Shown: positions 12,145-25,835, numbered from the stretch's first letter. The stretch: DNA of 64,000 nucleotides from Apostichopus japonicus (GCF_037975245.1 NC_092568.1:24287501-24351500); one strand, 5' to 3'. The notes: a model not told the origin generated them from the letters alone. Program-made: numbers and translations.

Positions 12145-12420
12145 GGATGTGCTCACACCAGGCGATGGTGGGGCTGCACCCGGCAGTTCTGAATGGCGCG
12201 CAGTACACACAGTATTTTCAACCTTTCTGCCCGGCACTTTTATTGATGATTAGTTTAACTAATTTTACAATTACCAAAATATGGGTGATTACTCGGCACA
12301 GAATAGGAAAAGATAGCACTATTTGCCAAAAATATTCCAAAAGGTGAGGAGAGGGGGTACCCCCACACATAAGACCCCTCCCCTCACTACTGCACAAATC
12401 CGCCTGGCACTCAAATATTC
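12145..12420. mobile_element. Decayed relic related to the 42563 MITE
   Basis: The left end AAGGATGTGCTCA resembles the 42563 element's terminal repeat AGGGATKTGCCCA with two changes. Inside, GGCACT motifs and an AGACCCCTCCCC stretch recur in the same order as in the element at 42563. The right terminal repeat is not visible, so this is a truncated or strongly diverged copy. Confidence 0.5.
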
Positions 12421-13245
12421 ATCAAATAATAAACTTGTATCATTTCCTGGTTCATCAATAATATGGTATGGCCTACCATTACCTCACCAAAACTCCTCAA
12501 TAATACAATAGTTTCAGATAATCTTAGCCAGAGAGGCAGGAATGAGAAAGGATGCATGGGAAATAGGCATTGGCAAATAGCAGAAAGTTATCACCACCTT
12601 CCTAATGTTCCCTCCCCATCCCCACCCCTTTCGTTATTGAATGCACAGAAGTGGGTAAAGAGAAACAAATAAAGATGTGGCTGATGATACACCTCAGATA
12701 ATCTGACAACCTTGTGGATCTATATATATGAGCAGTATATTTCCTATCATTTAGAAGCATAATAACTTTCAAGATTTGATATTATAATGTTGCTATTTTG
12801 TATTATACCCATGAAGATATTTCATTGCATACTTTGAACTTCTTTCTCAATTGGAAAGATTATGGCAAAACAAAACAAGTAACAAAGGGAATACAAGAAT
12901 ATGTGACTAAGTAACAACAATTCAACGTGCAAACAAAGGGAGGTAAGGGGAAAAAACCAGCGGTAGCAATTCGCGGAACCACTACAAGTCGCCCGAACAA
13001 GCTTTGCAAAATGGGAAAAAGGGCTGCTCCCAAAAATTTCACAAAAACCTCCCAAAACCAGAAGTATACTTATAGGGCTGCAAACGAAAACATGACCAAA
13101 CAACTCCCTCGTCTGAAACATCCAAAAAGGGCCTGAAAAACACATTTCCGAACGACTTGAGTCAAAATAAATCGGAGGCCATAAGTAAATGTTTGAACAC
13201 TTTATGTGGTAGAATGGGAAGAGAAAGCATTGACTGGAAGGGTCT

Positions 13246-13335
13246 GGTCATAGAGGGTGCACAGTGTTAAAAGGTTTCCAGTTCACTCTAGGCACGGTAG
13301 AATGAAAGTGCTACAGTTGTGAAGAGACAGGTAAG
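13246..13335 (+). repeat. Dispersed repeat, copy A
   Basis: About 90 bp beginning GGTCATAGAGGGTGCACAGT and ending GAGACAGGTAAG. An alignable copy in the opposite orientation lies at 52633-52726, and weaker partial matches occur at 46666-46717, 56042-56080 and 51662-51700. No terminal repeats or coding potential are visible. It may be a piece of a longer unclassified element. Confidence 0.7.
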
Positions 13336-14225
13336 TTAGGAGCAAAGTAAATATGTATCATTGTATACTTTGCACTTGATCCACAATTGAAAAAGATTAT
13401 TGCAAAATGCTTCTAAGAGTTGAAACATCAAGTAATCTCCACCACTTAACTTGTAAACTGTACTGTACAGCTTGTTGCGCCCATAGTCACACAGGGACTA
13501 AATTTTCATTTTCATTTTCATATTGCATTATTCCATTCTTTTCTGTCTTTTTCAACCACTTTCTTCTTTTTCTACATATATGATTAAAAATCATACTGTG
13601 ACCTTTACATGCGTGGAATCTGATTACATCGACATTGATAGCAATTAACGGCCGACATTTATAAAGCAACATTCTGTAAAAATAATGCAATTCAATGGTT
13701 ACGACTTTATGTTGTTTAACACACGTTTACCACCCCAAGTTTTTGATTAAAAAGATATATAGTTCTCTGAAGACCATTTTGATGAAAGAATTGAAGAACT
13801 TTGTTCCCTCTTATTGCTGTGATTTCAAATTACTTCCAGCGATGATGGTGAATCAATTAGATTCCTTCGATATAACTTGCATGGGAGAGTTTATTTGCAC
13901 TTAGCCAGTCTGGCTCTTTTGTTCTTTGGGTTGCCACTGCCGACAGCTAAGTGTTACTTGGCAACCTGGATGTAATTATTCAATGTTGAGTCTCTTTTAT
14001 CGAGTATTACCAGTCCTTGCTCTCATGTCATGTCTTTATAGCTAGCTTTGCAGAAATGACTTTCCAAGAGTCAAAATGCAAATTACAATGGGAGAGTCTG
14101 CTAGAAGTTAACTGAGATGGAATATGTGACCTACATAACTATGTACAGGGTGAGAAGAGAGAGAGAGATATGGGGGGGGAGGGGGGAATAATGAGGGTGG
14201 ATTGCCTCCATCATTGTAAATAGCA

Positions 14226-14314
14226 TAATTATATATATATATGTGTATATATGTATAATTGAAATCGAAGTGAGCTGGAAAATGTATATCTATATATCTA
14301 TATATATATATATA

Positions 14315-14350
<36 letters not shown>
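14226..14350. repeat. AT dinucleotide microsatellite
   Basis: Long TA runs interrupted by TCTA units, most regular from 14289 to 14350. The short open frames here are translation artefacts of the repeat. Confidence 0.95.
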
Positions 14351-14352
<2 letters not shown>

Positions 14353-16025
14353 ACCATACAAAACGATACTGAGTTTCAGTGAGAGTTAATTTTAAAAAGA
14401 ACTTCTTATTTTATTACATGTATTCTTCTTTAAGAGCTTTCTCTTCCTTTTTCCTTTTTTTATTTTGTTTTTGTTGTTTATCTGTCTTATATCAAACTGA
14501 ACATATAATTTCCCATAAAACTCCACACAGGCTAATACACTGTGGTACAATGCTGATCGCATACCTGGTACATGTACAAACCATTAGCATACAATATGAC
14601 AAAACCTGAGATGAAACATGATTGACTAAAATGAGAAAAAGCCACAGGAATCGTCTGCAGCCCTCTAACAATGTGTTTCTCACTGATGTCGTGGCCAAAG
14701 ACATGATTTCAACAGTTTTAATACAAGACACTGATTCCTTAAGATGGAAACTTGTAACCAGGTACAGGCTGATAACTTCCCGAACAGTAGGCCAGGAAGG
14801 AAGAGGAGATGTATGCATGGGCACTGACCCGAAGAAGAAGAGCCAATGGGGGCGCCGTACCAAAAATATCACCACTACATAGGTAGATAGTAGAGCAGGT
14901 AAGTGCAATAGTAGCGTCATGACGTGTCAGCAATGATCGCAGTGAATTCAAATTTATCTCAGTTCCACTTTAACTCCCCTAACCACTTATCATTGCCATG
15001 GAACTGTTTCTAAGAGTAACTTCAAACACATAAAACTCTGAGGATGCAATTAAAGGATGCCAATATTATATGTTTAATACTCAGAATAGTATTAACCACC
15101 CTGTAGTGACCTTTGAGAGATCCAGTTAGTGCCACCTACCAGATCATCCATACTAACGTTAATCCTTTTTGATCAGTTAACATGATTTCTGACAAACTGA
15201 CTATACACAAACTTAATACTAGGGGGGGGGGGGGGAGACAAGAAAGTGTTGTAACCTTTCCTGAAGCTCTGTGAGTCATCCAGAGATATAAGCTTAGTAG
15301 GTCATGATAACCTCAGTAATAACGTCCATGAATTAGCTACGACAAAAGTATCTTACTTACTGAACAATAAATAACCTACATTCAACTTGAAATTTGATCA
15401 TTTTTCTTTTTTACTACTATATTTTAAGTAAAAAAACACAAGATGACAACTTGCCTCAAAGTTTAACACAAGAAATTGGTATTGGTGATGTCGAATATTG
15501 CTGAAAAGCTTTATTGTACGTACAAACGCAGTAAAATTATTTCACCGACATAGTGTTGTACTAAACCTAGTAGACGACAGATGAGCCAAGATTAGAGGGA
15601 AAATCCTTCATTTCGGCTAAAAGCAAAAAGTATTTAAGCACATCGTAGCATTTGACCTTTCAAACACTCTAAGCTGATGCAGAAATTATTACTTCCATTC
15701 AAATTATTTCTCCAGATTCAGTGCACAAAATGATGGTGATACAAAGATTCGTAGGAATCATTAAATGTCACACTGTCTTTGTTATCTACGACTTCAGGAA
15801 AAAGTTGATAAATTAATACAATGTAAAATAGGTGGAAAACTAAAGGTGGCATTTCATTTTCTAGGTACATGTAACCTTAAACTAAACATGAGCAAGAAGT
15901 ATATGAGATATAAAACTTAATCGTAAAAGCAGCAACCTGATTATTATTGAGTTTGATAAATATTTTGATACTATTCGATAACAGGTACAGTATGTAGTCA
16001 ATAGGTGGTCAATGTATATTGATCC

Positions 16026-16310
16026 AGGGAGGAGGGAGAGGAGGAGGGAGAGGAAGGAGAGGAGGGAGAGGAGAGAGAGGAGGGAGAGGAGGGAGAGGAG
16101 GGAGAGGAGGGAGAGGAGGGAGAGGAGGGAGAGGAGGGAGAGGAGGGAGAGGAGGGAGAGGAGGGAGAGGACGGAGAGGAGGGAGAGGAGGGAGAGGAGG
16201 GAGAGGAGGGAGAGGAGGGAGAGGAGGGAGAGGAGGGAGAGGAGAGAGTGGAGGGAGAGGAGGGAGAGGAGGGAGAAGAGGGAGAGGAGGGAGAAGAGGG
16301 AGTGGAGAAG
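16026..16310. repeat. 9-bp polypurine minisatellite
   Basis: About 30 tandem copies of GGAGGGAGA with few variants (GGACGGAGA, GGGAGAAGA, GAGAGTGGA). The plus strand is almost all purine over about 285 bp. Open frames in all strands result from the 9-bp period and are not genes. In the PKC transcript this is a pure pyrimidine tract. Confidence 0.97.
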
Positions 16311-17699
16311 AAAAATTTGATTGGGCAAACCAGAATAATTACATCAAAATAACTTGACAAAAGCTTGTGTTTCTCATGAGGAGGTACTTTTAATTCCAAA
16401 ACACTAACATTCCCAACAAAAGTTTACTCTTAAATGTCAAAAAAATAACCAGCCCATCCAAAAGTTGACAAAGGGCACTTCCCATTGATAAAACAGGCAC
16501 TTGAAATCCTTGAAAAAGAACCTGTTTCCAGGTTTTCACGAATTTGTATCTCTTCTTTGTAAAATGTATAAACGACTAGTTTGTCATTCAACATTTTTGT
16601 TCCGTATCTGTAACTTTAACTTGTGAAAGATTTGTGAAAAAGCACCCACCAACTTTTACACTGATATCAAATGGTGCATTATAATACATATTTGTCAAAG
16701 TTAGAGGGCTTGACGTTCAATCCTAGCAGGATCTACTTCAGTTTTAGAATCAAACATGTCATGCCCTCTAACTTTAATATATTTAATACCAACACAGGTC
16801 TTTTGGCAGTGTTTCTTCACAGCTTTTTCTCACTTTGATATAAATAAATATTTGTTATCTTTTAACCAAGTGTCACAGTAGCTGTCCTCTATGAAATGAT
16901 TATTTTATAATTTTATATCATAAGTTATTATTATTTAAGAAATTCCAAAAACTTTCACCACATTTACAGAATGTTTTTCCAAATATATATATATCACAAT
17001 ATGATCACAACAGCCTGGCATGTTTCTATTTTCATTTGATTCATAAATGCTACTTAGTTTCATTTCATCAACTTCGTGGTCGAGAGAAACTGTCTATAGT
17101 GATATTAAAACAACATGCATAACAGAAATCTGAAAAATTTCTATTCACCATTTGGCAGGAAACATGGTAAGTCAATTCTAAATGAAGTGCACATTGTCAC
17201 ATGTATCTTTGCATTTTAGACATTTATAACTTTAACATGGCGAGCAAACTTAGCATTAAAGGAATAATGAAAGTATCTCTGGGCAAGCCAAGGTAAAACA
17301 GGACCAGATAAACATAAAAACCAAAATTTTAATTGTTCTAATAGTTTTACAATAATCTAAGGATTATATACTGTACATACAGTTGTGTCAGCACAAATCT
17401 TCAGTACAGGTACATGTCGAAGCTGCCTACTTCACACTATAGCAGTACTCTCCTTGAATATGAAAATAGTACACGCACTGTTACCATGGGATATACTGCA
17501 TCTACTTGAATTTGCATTAATTTACCATAGGTTTAAACTTCATTCGTTGTCATTTCTCTTCTTGGAGGCTAGCTACAGCCTTCATCTGACTGTCTGTATA
17601 TAGCTATAACTGTGTCATGATTGCATTACCTACCCTTAGCCTCCAGAAGACACTACTAAAACCTCCACACACATGCCCGCAAAAGGAACGAATACAAAG

Positions 17700-17895
17700 A
17701 AAGAGGAGGAGGAGGAGGAAGAGGAAGAGGAGGAGAAGGAGGAGAGGAGAGGAGGAGGAGGAGGAGGAGGAGGAGGAGGAGGAGGAGGAGGAGGAGGAGG
17801 AGGAGGAGGAGGAGGAGGAGGAGGAGGAGGAGGAGGAGGAGGAGGAGGAGGAGGAGGAGGAGGAGGAGGAGGAGGAGGAGGAGGAGGAGGAGGAG
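17700..17895. repeat. GAG trinucleotide microsatellite
   Basis: Imperfect GAG/GAA repeats to about 17740, then an essentially uninterrupted (GAG)n run of about 150 bp to 17894. Homopolymer-like Glu, Gly, Ser and Leu frames across it are artefacts. It is another mirror-symmetric polypurine tract able in principle to form triplex DNA. Confidence 0.97.
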
Positions 17896-20082
17896 AAGTT
17901 GTTCATGCCCCACAATTCATATACTTATCATGAGAGCTGAGGGAAAATGTGATCTTCACAAAAACAAATCTCGTAGCAGAGGGAATTTTTTTTTATCATT
18001 TCATAAAGTGGTCTGAATGTCAAGCTTTTAAATTGGATTTTGTAGAAGACAAACATGCATGTATATGTCGTGATAACTTGGGGGGAAAAAGAGTGGTTTA
18101 TAGGACAGGTTCACATACTGTGATAGAGAATAAGGCAGACAAATGGAAGTAATTGGATTTAAAACTGATAATTTATCATTCATTTTTTTTTTTTTAAATC
18201 CATGGTGGTAAAAAGATCTTCTCAAATTAAAATTTGAGAAGCTCTATACTAGGCTTCTTAACAAAAATGTCATAACCTCCATCATATTGCATCAAACTGT
18301 TAACATCCTTTTTGCAAAGAATGATAACTAAAAAAGAATACTAAATGAAGAAATACAAAGTTCCGAAGCTTAAGTCCTTAAACTAAACCAGATACATCTA
18401 GAGTAGATGGTTCTCTTATTGATAATGCTTTTTAACATGTCTTGTCTTTCTATATTTCATTTGCTTGACTTTTTTCCCCTTCTGGTTCTTTTTATGTCAA
18501 TTTTGTAATTTTCCTCTCCATTTCTCCATTCTCCTCTCACCATTGAACAGCATGATGGTCACTCAACCATGCGTCTTCTCTCTCAATCTTTCATTCTGTT
18601 TGTTTTTTCTTGTTTTTCCTTTTTTTTATTTTTGTCTGAGCTTTTCATTTTTCAGTTTTGCCCATGATCCGCCAAAAAACAAAGGAAAACCACAAAGCCT
18701 GCTTCTTTGAGCTATCCATAATTTAAGAGATTTTAAACCAGCTCAGAATGTTTGTTTTCTGTCCTTAGATGTTAGAGCAATGTAATAAATTAAATTTTTT
18801 CATAGTTTATTCATAAAAATTATTCCAGAGCTTCAGTTATAGTCACCTGATAACGTTAACATAAATTTCAAACTTAAGTGTCGACGACAAAATTCATTGG
18901 GGCAGAACACACAGTCCTTATATAATTAATGCTCATTGGGTGAACAAATGTGACGGTTGAAAGCTTAAAAGCTTGAAAGCTAATAACGTTGTGAAGGGAA
19001 CAACCTGACCCGTGAAATATTGACCATCTATATAAGTTGCTTTAGGAATTACTGCTCTGTTCAGGGCTACTGCTACTATTTGTAAAAATGCAGCTTCTAT
19101 GACTAATACTGACCTGGTCAAGATGCTGCTGTCTAAGACGAATATATTAGCCATAAGAAACTTAATATGGTTACATTAAAGAAAGAAAGAAAACGAAATG
19201 GGACATATATGCAACGTCTCATCTCTTCCAAATTTTATCTTCTTATCCCATCTTCAGTTGCAATACTATGTTTTGATCAATCTAACAGTCTACATTCTGG
19301 TTTGAAAATGCTCCCATTTCCACAACAAACTATTTTAGAACATAAACAGAAAGAGACAACTAAAATTGATGCGTCTTCTTCCGGTGAAATTACAAGCAAA
19401 AAAATGACCACCTCGACAGGAGGTGGGAGAGATCTTCCAGCCAAACTTTGTAACAGTTTGTGCCTGCCACCAAATAAATCCAGCGCAGATTTTGATATTT
19501 GAAGTTGAAGTATTTTACTCACACTTAGATCGGAAAATTATGATGAACTGAAAACCACCTTGCTTCTTCCTCATCTGTACGGCGAAAGTCACAACGTATC
19601 ACGGTCTGATTAAAGGTAATACAAGAACGTGTAACCCTCGTTCTCAGCTATGTTCTGTACAGTTTGCTTGAATGACATCTTGTCACCACACAGAATACAG
19701 TTTAGTGCGGAAGAAGCATGTACAACAGAAACGGTGCACTGCTGAAATTCTGACTATTTTTATTGGTTAGTTAGATTGGAAAGTGCAGACAGTCGTATGT
19801 TGAGTGGGAGACAACTCAGACAAGAATAAAGAGATTCCTGAGTGAAGTATGTATGTATACTATTCCTATGGAAGACATACACACATGTACTTGGTCAAAT
19901 GACTATGTACCATTATGAGGAGAAAGGAAGAGGGGATTGACCTGCAAGTCGGTCAGTTACGGCCGCAGTGCTAAATGTTACCAATGTTGCATGTTTGGTA
20001 GTAGAGAGGAAAGTGTACACATTGAGTGACGAAAGGTTAAGAGTGGAATGACATAACTTCTGATGTAGATGTCGACACTTAC

Positions 20083-20239
20083 CAAATGAAATCCTTGCAG
20101 TGCGCACAATACGTGGGTTGACGTAAGGAGGTGCTCATAAATTTGTGGCCGTTGACTTGATGGACCCTTCTACGTACAGCACCCCGACGTCTTTTCATTG
20201 CATCCTCCCGCACCTGGAACACTCTCTCTTGGGAGGGCT
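20083..20239 (-). CDS. PRKCE: Novel PKC epsilon-type, pseudosubstrate and first half of C1A
   Basis: This 157-nt exon contains the autoinhibitory pseudosubstrate [11 protein letters not shown], with Ala in place of the phosphorylatable Ser/Thr, followed by HQVNGHKFM and the start of the C1A zinc finger ([12 protein letters not shown]). In PKC the pseudosubstrate occupies the catalytic cleft until diacylglycerol or phorbol ester engages the C1 domains at the membrane. The GAVRRRV form is typical of the epsilon type rather than eta, which is why I favour PRKCE. The acceptor is TTTTCAG. A second AG lies directly after it, but only the first keeps the phase with the 56112 exon. The donor is GTAAGT, splitting the Trp codon TG|G. 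An in-frame ATG lies just before the pseudosubstrate and could start a protein lacking C2 if an upstream non-coding leader were used. A hAT-like element lies about 0.4 kb upstream in the sense direction. Confidence 0.93.
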
Positions 20240-20627
20240 CTGAAAACAGATAAGAGGTAAACCTTGAGACCTTAAAACAAAAAGATACTTAAGATAAAAT
20301 ATATCGTCTTTTCTAATACAGTTCTTAAATCAAAATTATGAACCCACATGTTATCAATTCTTATCCGGCATGATAGAGGCATAGTGCAATACACAAGGAG
20401 ACATACAGTGAAGGATATCTCTGCCACTCATCGTACCAAACTAGTATGGGTATACCCTGTACGTATACGTACCAAATAAAACATTGACTTTCATATGCAT
20501 TTTCTGCATGTGTGGTTTTTGTTTGTTTGTTATCATTAATACATTTATGTGAACATACATTTGAACTGTACCAACTGGTTTCAACCACAAGGATTGACAT
20601 GGATTACATCTAGATGAAAGTTAAATT

Positions 20628-21661
20628 TAGTGTTTAATACACAGGTCCAAAAATCGGGAACCGGATACCCGAGAGCCGTGACCCTTCGGGTATCCGGGTA
20701 CCCGGAAAATATTGTTTACCCTCGTGTATCACGATTTTCAAGAAATTACATATTAGATGCAATAACAAATGAATTATATTCTCTACTGACAATGTTTTCA
20801 TGTTCAAATACGTAGGTGTAAGATAAGGTATAAAACCTTCCTCAATAATTTCTATTTGCTTTTGTTTCTTTCATTAACTTGTTAATAACTTCATATAATT
20901 AACATCACTACTAACATCGCACTGCCGCCACTGCTTATGCTTGCTTTCCACCTCTATTGGATCAGACCATATAACTGTCCAAGTTAGCTCTTAAACAGTT
21001 GTTACTACTACTTCTATCTATTATGCATGCCCAGGGTTCGCATTAGCAGCGAGATTGCGCGATTCGCGCAATTTGATCCCATTTGGATTAAACAATTAGT
21101 AAACAGCCACTTGCGATTATTATTTTTTAGTGATCCCGTCTATAATCCATTAACATCTTGTAGAATTCCTTGTCAGCCTTTCCTTCTATGAAATAAACGA
21201 ATGAATAAATAATAATTGTGAGAATTCTTTCAATTTCTTCCACATGGTAGCCTAACACCACACTTAGTCTATGAGAAATCTAGCTAAGCCTAACCATCTG
21301 TTTATTCGCTGAAATTGTGACGCAGTTATAAGATATCCATGGAATACTTTCATTATTGCTGTTACGTTCGACCACATGGTTGCCTAACACCACACTAAGT
21401 CAATGGGGTAATCTAGCCTAAACATCTGTTTATTAGCTGAAATTGTGACGCAGTTATAAGATATTCATGGAATACTTTCATTATTGCTGTTATCTTCGAC
21501 CACATGGTAGCCTAACACCAAACTAAGTCTATAAGAAATCTGCCTAACCAACAGTTTGCCCCAAAAAATAAAAATATCACATTTTGCATAGGATTCGGGT
21601 ATTAAATTAGGAACCAGGTAGTATCATGTCTGGCGGGTACCCGGTTACAGTGCAAACACTA
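20628..21661. mobile_element. Non-autonomous hAT-like DNA element
   Basis: A 1034-bp element begins TAGTGTTTAATACAC and ends with the inverse of TAGTGTTTGCACTG. It is flanked on both sides by the same 8-bp direct repeat GTTAAATT (20620-20627 and 21662-21669). Eight-bp target duplications and YARNG termini are hAT hallmarks. GGGTACCCGG-type motifs occur just inside both ends. The interior has no transposase frame but contains about 2.4 copies of a 130-bp tandem repeat (21230-21545). Confidence 0.85.
21230..21545. repeat. Internal 130-bp tandem repeat of the hAT-like element
   Basis: About 2.4 direct copies, starting CACATGGTAGCCTAACACCA at 21241, 21373 and 21501 (spacings 132 and 128). Copies differ by small indels. 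Internal tandem repeats are common in non-autonomous DNA elements. Confidence 0.92.
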
Positions 21662-21739
21662 GTTAAATTGCAGTTAAGATATACATACAAACATATACAT
21701 ACATATAACCTCTAGACATACAATCAATAAGGTGTCCAC

Positions 21740-21845
21740 ATATATAGCGGGAAGGCCGGGTTTGAATCCAGGTGGGAGCTGGAAGATTTTTCACTGTTGT
21801 GGATTTTCCAACTCACAACGATTTCAATTATATATATTGCTGAAA
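21740..21845 (+). mobile_element. SINE fragment with B box
   Basis: A pol III B-box-like GGGTTTGAATCC (21758-21769) is followed by a GGTGGGAGCTGG stretch and a T-rich body ending in TATATAT. No A box is visible, so it is probably a 5'-truncated tRNA-SINE of a different family from the one at 4030. The ends are uncertain. Confidence 0.5.
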
Positions 21846-24800
21846 CATTTAATGACCCAGCTACTACTGTACATGTAATCACAAAATTTTGAAGAAATGC
21901 AAAGAGCAGAGAAACTCATGCAGTTATACTTATACCATGAAATCAGACCATGTTTTTGACAATTACCCAGGTCTGCAGCCAGTCCTTGAAAGTTATTTAT
22001 GAAATAATTTCTGACATAACTATAAAAACAAGTCCTCACACTCATATGCTGGTTATAAGTATAAAGAAGATATTTATTGCAAAGTGATAAAATCAGTCAT
22101 AAAAATTTAGTTCTTTTATGGTAACTATGATGTATCGTTTTGACTATATTCAACATGGCTTCATATAGCTTGTAAATTTTTTATTTCACATATATTAAGT
22201 GACATTCAAATTCCAGTTTTTTCTTTACTCATATATGATCGTGTCATGGAAGTAATTGACATTTCAAGGTATGCCTCATATATATCTTCACTTTCGTTAA
22301 TCGAAATAGACAAACATTTTTCCAGGTCTTGCTCTAACCCTAGCAACAAACTATATTCTAGCAAGTAACATATACATGTATGTGAGTCAGAAGTAAGTTT
22401 TCCTCTAAAAGCAGCCATCTATCAAATGTCAGCTTGCTTTTCAGAGCAGGAATTTCATTTCCTATATATCTTAAAGCATGATGTTGAATTCCCAAAATGT
22501 TATTCCATTATAAAAGCCAAATTTTCACCATACCTTTTATAGGGTCAACTGATCAACTTAAATTAAATTGCTATGTTTGCAGAAATATCCTCGCGAACAA
22601 ATACACAAGAACAATAATCTATATTGACAAGTTGTTGCATTCTCATATCGTTATGGTAACTTTTGAGTCTGAGCTGATGTTATGTGGGGACAGGTAGTAA
22701 AGAAGTAAAGCAATTGCAGAGCCTGAACCAACAACAAAACTTAAGACTATATAGACCTACCACACATATGCTATTAGATGTGCCAAGCCTAGCCTAGCCT
22801 ACTGTAATTAGCACATGTGGTGATGAAGTTATTCCCTTTAGTTCAGTGGAGGATAGAGAAGTTCTAATACTTGGATATTATTGGGTAAGAAGAGAAACTT
22901 TACAAGTGTATAACACTTCACCATTGGACTTGTTAACTTGGGTGAAATCTTGTGGGAAGTGAAATATGGTTAGGAAATAAACACCCTTAGATGAAACACA
23001 GAATTTTCCAACATATTCCTCTGTACAGTACATTGGCTTGTACAGTATAATATTTACATTTACAATTTAAGAAACTTATTAAAGGAATATTAAATAATGC
23101 TCTGGTATATTTGCTGAGTTTAAAGACAAATTTGGAGGTTGTCTGGGTTTGATCAATACAATGAATCAAATTTTTTGTTTTCCTCTGGTCCATGGCAATA
23201 TGATGCACATGGTGGGATATGTACCTCAAATCCAGCAAGTTGTAAAAAGTGACTTAACAATGTCACACAAACACACACACAACTTCTCACTGACTATTAA
23301 CAGGGACAAATTAGTTAGCAAGCAAGAACTGCCAATGAGGAAACAACTACTATACTAGTCAAAACGAAAATAAACCGACACTGAGCTGTACTATAACTAG
23401 CTGAATTAAAAACACTGTTAAACTGTTACCATTAACTATGTATACAATTACAACCTACAAAGTTGCAGTGTATCATAAATTAGCACAAGAAAGAAAACAC
23501 ATGACATGTAACTGTTTTTAAAATTCTGAAACTGTCTGGATGGCTATAATTTGTGTATTCTATGCAAGATGAATTCAAGTACATGCATATATAGAATCAA
23601 GTCAGAATGCATGACAAACACTATATACACAGCAAACATGTATGCTGCGATAAGATCCTGAATGATCCGATTAACGTTAATACATTTCTTATTTCAGTTC
23701 CTCTTAACTATATAATACTCTTCCCAGCACGACAAACTCATTATATCTTTGGTTTTGTAGATTTGTTCCAACAATTGCCTAATTCACACAGATGCAGCAT
23801 TTAATAATACACGTCTACAGCACATATACCCTTAACTATTCGATGATGTAAAGACCTGCCGTGGCATGTGACATCCCCAGTACTGAGTGAATTCAAAGCA
23901 CTTAGCCCCTTGGAATAATCTTAAATGATCTTCATTTTCACAGAGCTGAGCTGAATTGCTCTTTTTTTTATTTTTGGATGCTGTAGATGGGTACTTTATT
24001 TGTAAAGTAATTGTTACATACCGTACTTGAACAAAAAGGTGCTTCGTCATTATACTGCTGCAGCGCTAGGCAGGTTCTTATCATAGAGAAGAACTGAAGA
24101 TCTAACGAGATCCTTCGGTTATTTTTACGGCTAAATAAATATGGGTGGTCAGGCAAACTATAGATTTGCTGTACTGTAATGCAACAATAGACCAGTGACA
24201 TTGTACTGTGATTTCTAACATTCAAAACTTCACAAACAGTGTGTGTTAAATTGTTGCAGATGATTCGAGCAGATGAAAAAGGGCCTGCTCAAACCATGTT
24301 GGAAACTTCAGAATGGTTGACTTGGCAGGAAGAGGGGGACAACCTGAAGGAGCCACCAGGGAACAATATATGTAAAAATGATACCAATTGTTGTATTAAC
24401 CTATAGGTAGATTGGAGTGCATCTGTACAGGAGATAGGTAAGGGAAATGTGAGGGTACATAGTCCAAGTGGGATATGAACTATGTCCCAGTCATAGCCAT
24501 TCTACAGAAAGTTTTCCTACACAACAGTAGCATCAAGCTAGTACTGTGCCAAAGCATAGACATCTTGTATTTGGGAGCGAATAATATGGTTTCCGACATT
24601 CAGCAGGACAAATGCGACACAGTGGCTAAAATAAATCGGGTTACAAACTTTGCTCGACCAGGACTTAAATAGCCTCTGACATTTTAAGAAGATGGTTAGA
24701 AAATAATCGATTTGGATTACAATATCTTAAAATCAATGTGCTGCAACAGTTGTTCCAGAACAGATTGGCAGTGTCCTCTAAACCATTCAAGGGGATGATG

Positions 24801-25810
24801 CAGACGCTAGTGATTTTAATCATGTTGCCTTGCCTTTTCAAGCCTGGTTGACATTATCAACTGTCACAAATCTCCATCAAGTAACTACCAAGACAGGCAG
24901 TTTGTACTACTTGCTTGCATGCAAGCTACAGTCTTGTGCCGTTCTTTCACTCACTTTGTCTCATCATAATTTTATGCAAGCGTGACTTTAATTGACAGAG
25001 TTTTCCTTCTTGCTGGTGCTGATTGTATGCCACGACCAACATTTGTTTTTCTAAAATTTTGTTCAAAATGTTGTATATGCCATGAAAAGAAAACTCAGTT
25101 CACTTGATTACAATCATGGAATATTCTAATTATAGCACATTTATTATTTCAAAGCAGCCAAGTAACAATTATTGAAAGTATCTTTTCTGTTTGTTTGTCT
25201 AACAATAACAATTAATTTACTGGTGTTACCTATTACTTATAGTTCATTGCTACTGATCATATATATCAACTGTGTGATGATAGTACTCGATGCATCTTGA
25301 CAATTCCGATACACTCTGTCCCATGTATCAACCTCCTCCTCCTCTTATACAACGCAACTATGCCGTATCTCCATTTACCCTCCAAATCACATTTTGAGGA
25401 TAAAATCATCTTGCTTTCATCTCTTATCATAAGTAGACGTACAGCAGCCAGCCAGTAGACCTCGGTATAAAGAGAAAGAGACAGTACTACGGGAAAAAAA
25501 CCTCCCTGCAAGCTCTCGTCCTCTCAACATGTTACCACCTCACTTTCATGAATACCTGCAATACAACACATGGATATTTACTCCCCAGCGTAAATTAAGA
25601 GCCAAAGCTCTCTGCAATCCTGAGTCTTTGAAAAGAATTCCCCAATCTGATTTCCAATTCATAAGCAGCTCTGACAATTGCGCCGCACACTATACTACCG
25701 CAGTACTACTGCATGGCACATGTACTAGTCTGACTGGTCGTCTGTGTACGTACTGTGTGTGTGTGCTAATTTGCCATTGTCAGCAGCTAGAAGTATATAT
25801 GAGTCGGTCA

Positions 25811-25835
25811 GGCAGGCAGGCAGGCAGGCAGGCAA
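25811..25835. repeat. GGCA tetranucleotide repeat
   Basis: About six CAGG units in a row. Simple repeat. Confidence 0.95.

Larger units (their letters stand above)
9462..20082 (-). other. Intron between the pseudosubstrate exon and the micro-exon
   Basis: About 10.6 kb. It contains a partial tandem duplication (10733-10865), a decayed MITE-like relic (12145-12420), a dispersed repeat copy (13246-13335), an AT microsatellite (14226-14350) and two polypurine arrays (16026-16310, 17700-17895). No additional exon was recognised. Confidence 0.7.

Noticed and set aside
15882-16399. Open frames of 100-148 codons rich in Ser/Leu/Pro or Arg/Glu/Gly
   Set aside because: They are translations of the 9-bp polypurine minisatellite, open on both strands only because the period is a multiple of three.
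17604-17940. Poly-Glu, poly-Gly, poly-Ser and poly-Leu frames
   Set aside because: All are frames of the GAG microsatellite.
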